Source: Cephalothrix spiralis (taxonomy: Eukaryota > Nemertea > Palaeonemertea > Archinemertea > Cephalotrichidae). From it: a stretch of 22,921 nt of DNA. Under the pieces are notes generated by a model. That model was not told where the DNA came from and did not search any database. It saw only the letters and a program-made list of their open reading frames with translations. Both the position numbers and the translations under genes were made by a program. Each line of letters opens with the position of its first letter. The first letter of the stretch is position 1. Below are positions 19,001 through 22,921 of this stretch, one piece after another. The DNA is taken from assembly GCA_032353305.1 (NCBI GenBank), contig JAUCNG010055555.1, positions 1-22,921 of the forward strand, written 5' to 3'.

Positions 19001-20828
19001 CACTGATTTACAGCATTACAACAACGCACTACGTTGTGTGATTCCAAATATTCAACAAGTTCTTGATATCAACATTCCAATATGTACAAAACAGACACTT
19101 AACTCTAACAAGGTCTTACAAAAAAGTTATGGTACTGTTCTTGTAGACTTCAGCGCACTCAACAAAGAGCCAACATCTCAGATTTTATTTGCCATCGCAG
19201 AAACAATGAATAGACTAGGTTTTCAATTTCAAATTCTTCTCACTGGCGATATTTTCTTAAGTGATCCGATTGTAGCAAAGGAATGTAGCGATGTGTGGAC
19301 CCCCATTACATCAAAACGAGTCATCAATTATGCAAATGGTTTTCAACAAGATAATTATGACCCTAATACCAATGATGATCCTGAAGTTATCGCAACTAAG
19401 TCAAAATGGATTATATCATTAACAGAAATTCGGCTTCCTTTCTTACCAAGTGTTATTAAAGAGGCAGCATCAAAAATTATCTTTGGTTGGGTTGAGATAA
19501 AACAAAGTGTTCAGCTTGGAATATCTTATTCACATAGTCCAGATGATGTACAATCCTTTGGTTCTAATTTTGCTGATTGGATTACAGAACTTGCATTGAA
19601 ACAATTGATTGAATCGAAAGAAGAACGAATACCAGAAACATCACCATCTGCTGACAACTATTACTTAACTAAAATACCGGTGATTAAGGATAGGAATTTT
19701 AGTACAATAAAGAAATGGATTAATGGTACCGAATATGCTACAACACCTACCATATCTGGAAACAGGGAAATACGGATAGGGTCGGAAATACCAGTTGCAA
19801 ATATCAATATCAATCCATTCTCACTTATTCCACAAACTTTACAGGGCAATGACACAATAGATGCTTGGGACGGTATCATGAATAGTTTGCAATCAAAGAT
19901 GCGGTCCATACGCACGGCATTCTCCTCGATTCCCGTAAACCTGTGGACAAGGTATTCAACTTCTTCAAAAGGAAAATCTCTAAGCATTAGGGGACTTATG
20001 AACTGGTATGTAACCAATGGAACAAGTACTGAAATTTGGCAGTCGAAAAACAGAGGAGGAAGACACCAGATGTCAGTGTGTTTTGTCTTGGCTTTAACAT
20101 CAGGTACAGTTACTTCAAGAGCCGAAATCGCCATTGCCATGTTGGCGATGTGTGATGCGTTTGAAAAACTTAAATTATCAACGTCATGTGTTGCTTTTTC
20201 TTCAAAGGTCACGGTTATCAAGAGAACAAATGGTGCGGCATGGGAAAATGACTCAAAGATGCGACTGCTATCTGCATTGTCTGGTAACTTTGATGATATC
20301 CAGCCTAAAAATCAATCAGTAGATATTCCAGCGTTATATACTGCATTCCATCTTCTAGTAAACGATTCTAATGTACGGCCACAGGATCCATGCTATATGA
20401 TAGTCTTTACAGATAATGGTCCGGGAATTCAGGCAAGACCTGATGTAGAAGCGTTTGCAGCATTTGCTGAAAAATCTGGCGTTGAATGTTGGGCAGTTGG
20501 ATTAGGTACAGCGGCATCAATGGCACGATATTACGGATTTCAACGATTTGTCATCAGTGAAAACCCATTCAACATTGATCAGATTGTTCATGAGATTTTC
20601 TCAAAACAGTCAACAAAGCTTGAAGTAATGAAATACGAAGAAATCGATCAAAAGCAATTGGTATGGGATAAAATTGATAACATCGTCGAGGATGGTCAGA
20701 AGCTCTCTTTTCTTGATGAGTCTTTTAAGAAAAGAAAAATACAGTCTGAATTAACGAGCTCACAAAGACGAAAGTATTGTAACATCCTTCTGAGTTATTT
20801 GGACAAGAAAAAATCAGAAAGTAAGTAA
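2726..20828 (+). CDS. Giant midasin-like six-AAA+ protein with beta-rich linker, acidic tract and C-terminal VWA; join(2726..5221, 6426..20828)
   Basis: The two exons join in phase 0 (AAG/GTAAGT donor at 5221/5222, ttttgtttcag acceptor ending 6425) to give 5,632 residues. Order seen: beta-propeller-like region (1-455), six AAA+ modules (about 457-2440), amphipathic beta-strand repeats (about 2440-4590), D/E-rich tract (about 4593-5011), a possible VWA-like segment (about 5060-5270) and a C-terminal VWA (5381-5560). Midasin, a nuclear AAA+ machine that strips assembly factors from pre-60S ribosomes, has the same AAA-linker-acidic-VWA order and similar size. The pre-VWA segment also resembles midasin. 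However, the linker is not helical in appearance, the VWA lacks DxSxS, and exon 2 is one 14.4-kb block. I infer a divergent midasin relative, not the orthologue; cargo and cellular site are unknown. Basic clusters at 548-551 and near the C-terminus could be nuclear signals. The N-terminal ATG at 6357 seen in the long frame is intronic. Confidence 0.9.
4094..5035 (+). other. AAA1 module (residues 457-770)
   Basis: Walker A is GCTAGGKT, G484 to T491, with K490. Walker B is WLLLDEAN with D585 and E586, followed by LA-DEILRAMEDVL. Sensor 1 is AQNPP with N640. At the arginine-finger position (LLAHF) the residue is H661, so the finger appears lost. A basic insertion, KRRK at 548-551, lies between Walker A and B. 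The site looks able to bind and hydrolyse ATP if a neighbour supplies the finger. Confidence 0.85.
5093..7034 (+). other. AAA2 module (residues about 790-1035), split by the intron
   Basis: Walker A GSQFSGKS (G810-S817, K816) sits at the end of exon 1. The rest follows in exon 2 with TTEDLFGRI, which matches the post-Walker A strand of the other modules and confirms the splice. Walker B reads VLCGIN, so the DE pair is C879-G880 and hydrolysis is unlikely. Sensor 1 lacks Asn (IATYTK). The arginine finger is retained as R942 in PALLSRF. Confidence 0.85.
5222..6425 (+). other. Phase-0 intron of 1,204 bp within AAA2
   Basis: The donor is aag/gtaagtgta after codon 832 and the acceptor is tattttgtttcag before an ATT codon. 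Joining the exons keeps frame and restores a continuous AAA2 fold. Inside I see only AT-rich sequence with a short A/G-rich tract near 5369-5392 and no gene. If retained, translation would stop after seven extra residues at 5245, giving an 839-residue product with the propeller, AAA1 and only the P-loop of AAA2. Confidence 0.88.
7035..7964 (+). other. AAA3 module (residues about 1036-1345)
   Basis: Walker A is GPAGVGKT (G1078-T1085, K1084). Walker B is FVADELN with D1144 and E1145. Sensor 1 is ATQNPP. The candidate finger R1206 lies in SVEARL. The distance from Walker A lysine to Walker B is 60 residues, typical for a compact module. All hydrolysis elements are present. Confidence 0.85.
7977..9149 (+). 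other. AAA4 module (residues about 1350-1740), degenerate P-loop
   Basis: Walker A is GPTCYKT (G1375 on, K1380): one residue shorter than GxxxxGKT and with Tyr in place of the last Gly. Walker B reads VLMEDID (E1561, D1562), an inverted DE pair. Sensor 1 has no Asn-Pro-Pro (IATIHKP). The arginine finger is strong: ALRSRY with R1619 and R1621. A long, largely helical insertion of about 180 residues lies between Walker A and B. The module is probably structural and donates a finger. Confidence 0.8.
9282..10199 (+). other. AAA5 module (residues about 1785-2090)
   Basis: Walker A is GPPGSGKS (G1810-S1817, K1816). Walker B is LVLFDEIN with D1882 and E1883. Sensor 1 is AMNPPGVGGGR. The arginine-finger position is L1944 in SLTSLL, so this module cannot supply a finger to its neighbour. 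It is otherwise the most textbook ATPase site of the six. Confidence 0.85.
10242..11249 (+). other. AAA6 module (residues about 2105-2440)
   Basis: Walker A is GPPVSGKT (G2145-T2152, K2151). Walker B reads ILLDNID, so the catalytic Glu is N2291, which in AAA+ proteins usually allows ATP binding without turnover. Sensor 1 Asn is present (CTTNSQ). The finger R2357 is in AFKNR. A largely helical insertion, giving about 139 residues between the Walker A lysine and Walker B, recalls the one in AAA4. Confidence 0.82.
11250..17700 (+). other. Beta-rich repeat linker (residues about 2441-4590)
   Basis: This segment replaces the helical midasin linker. Alternating hydrophobic residues suggest amphipathic beta strands. 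A recurring unit is visible: an LPWF-like lead, then V-E-V strands, PS or PP, a strand ending in W-I-I, K-L-I, I-L-I, and a G-C-F...LPEI-L-L ending. The best pair is 12885-13150 and 13908-14180 (IPWFTNQ versus LPWFSDL; TWIILNKVLEI versus NWIIFDKILTI; FSLPEIELNL versus LKIPEVILTL). Weaker copies lie near 12530-12780, 13580-13790, 14280-14500 and 14630-14890. I recognise no named family. An extended groove-forming or solenoid fold is inference. Confidence 0.6.
17352..17590 (+). other. Charged helix followed by amphipathic, Trp-rich helices (residues 4475-4554)
   Basis: After a GGGIGN loop comes a heptad-like charged helix (LLRMVEEKMDEALKDLKEK), then a hydrophobic segment around A4512-L4531 containing W4514 and W4519, then VEWIANCIENI. 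One Arg in the hydrophobic run argues against a simple membrane span. A membrane-surface or partner-binding amphipathic helix is more likely. It sits at the junction between the beta linker and the acidic tail. Confidence 0.5.
17706..18962 (+). other. D/E-rich low-complexity tract (residues about 4593-5011)
   Basis: About 420 residues are dominated by Glu, Asp, Asn, Ser, Pro, Thr and Gln with almost no hydrophobic core, so the region is probably disordered. It corresponds in position to the D/E-rich tether of midasin, which lets the C-terminal VWA swing onto the AAA ring. This is the strongest architectural match outside the ring. The short hydrophobic stretch PPLLITFPEVSLDIM inside it could be a docking motif. 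Confidence 0.8.
18060..18545 (+). repeat. In-frame tandem duplication inside the acidic tract
   Basis: Copy 1 is 18060-18284 (75 codons) and copy 2 is 18285-18545 (87 codons). Both begin ENPNDIETEQP and end EETxSDE, with shared internal words ASDQG or PSDQG and DNITD-QSEN. The first 36 bases are almost identical between copies. The extra 12 codons in copy 2 are Asn/Asp-rich. Confidence 0.85.
19107..19739 (+). other. Possible second VWA-like segment (residues about 5060-5270)
   Basis: The pattern GTVLVDFSAL (D5073, S5075) followed by an amphipathic helix AIAETMNRLGF and a strand FQILLTGD resembles the first strand, MIDAS loop, helix and second strand of a VWA fold. The last Ser of DxSxS is Leu. 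The later motifs are not clear to me. It could instead be a linker domain homologous to the pre-MIDAS region of midasin. Confidence 0.4.
20070..20609 (+). other. C-terminal VWA (MIDAS-type) domain with degenerate metal site (residues 5381-5560)
   Basis: The fold is recognisable: strand VCFVLAL, helix AEIAIAMLAMCDAFEKL, strand CVAFSS, strand YMIVFTDNG and strand VECWAVGLGT. Upstream, RGLMNWYV and IWQSKNRGGRHQM match the segment that precedes the MIDAS domain in midasin. The DxSxS position reads T5390-S-G-T-V5394, so the first metal ligands are absent. D5495 of the later motif is kept. In midasin this domain grips UBL-containing assembly factors through a bound metal ion; that chemistry is unlikely here. 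Confidence 0.8.
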
Positions 20829-20974
20829 AAAAAAACTATAAATCTTTCACGTTTTTAGAATTTAGCGATATAGGCATGTAACAGTTAAATGGACCCAAAA
20901 GTCCCATAACAAACTTACCAGCTATACTCAGACGTATGCGCCGCTGCGCCCTGCCTGGTATATATACCATATGC

Positions 20975-21410
20975 CAAATACAATTGCATTGTCAAAATTG
21001 AGAACACGTGCCCCGATGACGTCATATCCGGAAGTAATTGATATCTCAGAACTTTTTAATGCTAAATTGATAAAATTAGGTATTAAAAGGTATATTTCAT
21101 ATTCTAAAAACAATGGCAATGTAAAAATTGAGGTCACGCGATCTGATGACGTCATAACCGAAAGTAATCGATGTCTCAGAACCAATTCATGCTTAATTTA
21201 TAAAATTTGGTACTTATGTTATATCTCATATTCTAAAAATAATGGCAATGTAAAATTTGAGGTCACTTGATCTGATGACGTCATAACTGGAAATAATCGA
21301 TATCTCAGAACCTATTTATACTAAATTGATACAATTTGGTATTTGGGGTAAATTTCATATTCTAAAAACAATGGCAATGTCATAATTAAGGTTAAGAACC
21401 TATTTATGTT
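20975..21410 (+). repeat. Tandem repeat, unit about 130 bp, roughly 3.3 copies
   Basis: Landmarks recur at even spacing: gatgacgtcat at 21015, 21145 and 21274; atatctcagaac or its variants near 21040, 21169 and 21299; and catattctaaaaa-aatggcaatg near 21098, 21228 and 21356. The last unit is truncated and lacks the TGACGTCA element. The units differ at scattered positions. The 99-codon open frame that runs through the array is a by-product of the repeat. Confidence 0.88.
21017..21283. promoter_or_regulatory. Three evenly spaced CRE-like palindromes
   Basis: Perfect TGACGTCA occurs at 21017-21024, 21147-21154 and 21276-21283, once per tandem unit. This octamer is the consensus cyclic-AMP response element bound by CREB/ATF bZIP factors. 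In the second and third units an AGGTCA half-site lies about 10 bp upstream (21131 and 21260). Whether these sites act on the secreted-protein gene 350-610 bp downstream is unknown. Confidence 0.5.
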
Positions 21411-21599
21411 AAGTAAATTAAATTTGCCCTAGGGTTAGCATAAGCGTTGTGATAGAGTGGTGGTTAGGGTCAGTGGGATATGGTCAATTGATTAATTGTG
21501 CACAAATTCTTCGGTAGCCTCGTCTAAAAATTTCAAGAATCTACTCTTGAGCCACGTGTTGAAGCTAGCTTAAACCATCTACCTTAAGAAATTATTTGC

Positions 21600-21630
21600 A
21601 GTATTTTCAGGTATTTATGTATAGATCAGA
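21600..21630 (+). promoter_or_regulatory. 5'-UTR acceptor and short uORF of the secreted-protein gene
   Basis: The sequence ttgcagtattttcag ends at 21610 and looks like a splice acceptor, leaving a 20-base leader before the ATG at 21631. An in-frame TAG at 21622-21624 excludes an upstream extension. A second ATG at 21617 opens a five-codon frame that stops at TGA 21632-21634, overlapping the main start as ATGA. Confidence 0.5.
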
Positions 21631-22477
21631 ATGAAGTTCCTTTCCATTTTTTCTATCATCTCACTTTCACTTGTTTCTTTGTTATGTCAACAATTCACAG
21701 CGGGAATACCAGATTTTGGAGTCAAATTCAGGCTGATGTCCAGTCAAAACGACCAGATGCTTTGTCGAGGTAAGTCATCATAAGAATTCTTAATGTACTA
21801 GACAATGAAATGAACTAATCACAAATTTATGCGGGTAAAAAAATATTTAAGGAGTCTATAGCGCGGCATAGCGTTAAAACCCATACACATTTACTCCTAT
21901 AGCGCTATTTCCCTGGGTACGTACGGTGTTGACAGGGGGTTGTCTTAGGCAGTTAGAGATACAATTCCCAACAGACCAAACGTGACACAATTTATGATTA
22001 AATTTAAACCGGAAGAGCCTCCATTTTGTCATAATTGAACCGAAATTACATCTAAATCAAATTAATTTTATTATTTCATATTTCACAGGCCCTGGGTGGA
22101 CTCCAGTTGGTGGCATGAACATAGGAAAATGCGACAAGAAAACAGACTCTAATACTGCAGACGGAAGCTGGTGGACCTTAAAAGAAAGTACAAAACATCC
22201 TGGCTATCATCTTATCGTTCATGTCACAACCAACCGTAAACTGTACGCCAATGGTCGCCGAAATGAAATCGGTTTAATTGAACTCAAATATTACGAATAT
22301 GATGACCAATTTTGGCAATTCCGTCCGAAAAATGATGCCAGCAGAAATTTCCAGCTTATGAATTTCGATGGAAATTATAAGTTGTTCTTACGAAATCATC
22401 CAGTGCCTAACATCGGTCTTTGTGCAGGAAATATAATGGATTATCCAGATCAGTTCTTCTACTTTTTCGATCCCTGA
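21631..22477 (+). CDS. Small secreted beta-trefoil-like protein; join(21631..21769, 22089..22477)
   Basis: Exon 1 encodes a signal peptide, MKFLSIFSIISLSLVSLLC, with cleavage probably between residues 19 and 25, and ends at a gag/gtaagt donor. Exon 2 follows the acceptor ttcacag ending 22088. Joining in phase 1 gives 175 residues. Three sequence thirds share a pattern: FRLMSSQN...DGSWWTL (33-77), HLIVHVTTNRKLYAN...DDQFWQF (87-125) and FQLMNFDGNYKLFLR...PDQFFYF (134-173). Each ends in an aromatic D-x-(F/W)-(F/W)-x-(F/L) signature. That is what a beta-trefoil fold, common in secreted lectin-like and cytokine-like proteins, would show. The mature chain has Cys at 45, 61 and 158. I recognise no named family; sugar or receptor binding is inference. 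It is not obviously linked to the giant gene. Confidence 0.8.
21770..22088 (+). other. Phase-1 intron of 319 bp in the secreted-protein gene
   Basis: It has a consensus donor gtaagt and a T-rich acceptor ending ttcacag. The signal peptide and start of the first trefoil third are on one side and the remaining domain on the other, a frequent arrangement for secreted proteins. The interior holds no recognisable element. Confidence 0.8.
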
Positions 22478-22921
22478 TGGGGAAGTTGAAGCAGTTTCAT
22501 TTTGGCAGCTCAAGGTAACTAAACAAATTTTGCTCATATAAAACATACTCCGGCCTAAGAAGCCTGAAACAGTAGGCTAAGGATGAATCCCATCAGACCA
22601 AAAACTTAAGTGTAATCTGATAAATTGTCCGATTCAATAATTGAACTTAATGTATAACATCATAGGATTTGAAGAAAATGTTCATATTTCCCATCTGAAC
22701 GCATTTTGATATTGATTGTTCAAATGTGTGCATATCGCAACACATATTTGTAGATTAGCATGATACAAACATAAATCTGGAACATCTGAACGGTTGTGGC
22801 TGTTCTAATGTCTCAACGAAAACGGAAAAATAATTGAACACTTAGGGGGCATTTGATTTACGCACAACTGCGTCGGATTAACCCACTTCAGAACGCGGTT
22901 GTCTAATTAAAACGAAATGAA
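22478..22921 (+). other. 3' flank of the secreted-protein gene
   Basis: The sequence is AT-rich and non-coding. No AATAAA was seen. The variant ATTAAA occurs only near 22906, so the end of transcription cannot be placed. No further exon is supported. Confidence 0.55.

Larger units (their letters stand above)
20829..21610 (+). other. Intergenic or UTR region between the two genes
   Basis: No coding exon is supported. The sequence contains a 14-bp palindrome tggtatatatacca at 20956-20969, a CACGTG E-box at 21005-21010, the tandem array annotated below, and an AT-rich stretch ending in a splice acceptor at 21610. No canonical AATAAA poly(A) signal was seen shortly after the stop at 20828. Confidence 0.6.

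Noticed and set aside
19661-20221. Antisense open frame of 186 codons
   Set aside because: It lies entirely opposite conserved coding sequence of the giant gene and its product shows no domain pattern.
2726-20828. Simple call of the gene as the true midasin (MDN1) orthologue
   Set aside because: The ring order and tail fit, but the linker appears beta-rich, the MIDAS DxSxS is absent and three ATPase sites are degenerate. Midasin-like is as far as the sequence supports.
2726-20828. Dynein heavy chain or RNF213-type giant AAA protein
   Set aside because: There is no dynein stalk coiled coil between AAA4 and AAA5 and no RING motif. The acidic tract plus C-terminal VWA points to the midasin lineage.
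20971-21270. 99-codon open frame on the + strand
   Set aside because: It runs through the tandem array and repeats the same peptide words because the unit length is close to a multiple of three. There is no start context or domain.
20975-21410. CRISPR-like array
   Set aside because: The units are contiguous and 130 bp long with no short repeats separated by unique spacers, and the DNA is eukaryotic.

Overview
The window is animal-like nuclear DNA. It has AT-rich non-coding stretches, GT-AG introns, 5'-UTR splice acceptors just upstream of start codons, tandem and inverted repeats, and a small secreted-protein gene with a signal peptide. A marine invertebrate fits best; a mollusc is a guess and no single feature proves it. 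Everything recognisable as a gene lies on the + strand.

Layout. Positions 1-2710 are non-coding and repeat-rich: a 29-bp perfect hairpin, a foldback inverted repeat of about 220 bp, a 74-bp identical direct repeat and a diverged pair of copies about 200 bp apart. This part is probably promoter, 5'-UTR exon and intron of the first gene, because a splice acceptor ends at 2710, just before its ATG. Positions 2726-20828 hold one enormous gene in two coding exons (2726-5221 and 6426-20828) separated by a phase-0 intron of 1,204 bp. The spliced product is 5,632 residues. Positions 20829-21610 are intergenic or UTR and contain a roughly 130-bp tandem repeat whose units each carry a perfect TGACGTCA palindrome. 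Positions 21631-22477 hold a second two-exon gene for a 175-residue secreted protein with a three-fold beta-trefoil pattern. The rest is 3' flank.

The central discovery candidate is the giant gene. Its order is N-terminal beta-propeller-like region, six consecutive AAA+ modules, a very long linker, a D/E-rich low-complexity tract and a C-terminal von Willebrand A (VWA) domain. That is the layout and overall size of midasin (Rea1/MDN1), the ribosome-assembly ATPase. It nevertheless departs from midasin in several ways. The roughly 2,150-residue linker reads as amphipathic beta-strand repeats instead of alpha-helices. The C-terminal VWA has lost the DxSxS part of its metal site. A second VWA-like segment seems to precede it. 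The six ATPase modules alternate: AAA1, AAA3 and AAA5 keep Walker A, an acidic DE Walker B and an NPP sensor-1, whereas AAA2, AAA4 and AAA6 have lost the Walker B glutamate but keep arginine fingers. If neighbouring modules pair as in dynein, this is a six-module ring with three active sites, each completed by its inactive neighbour. I infer a divergent midasin-derived machine with a new linker and a different cargo. Its function is unknown.
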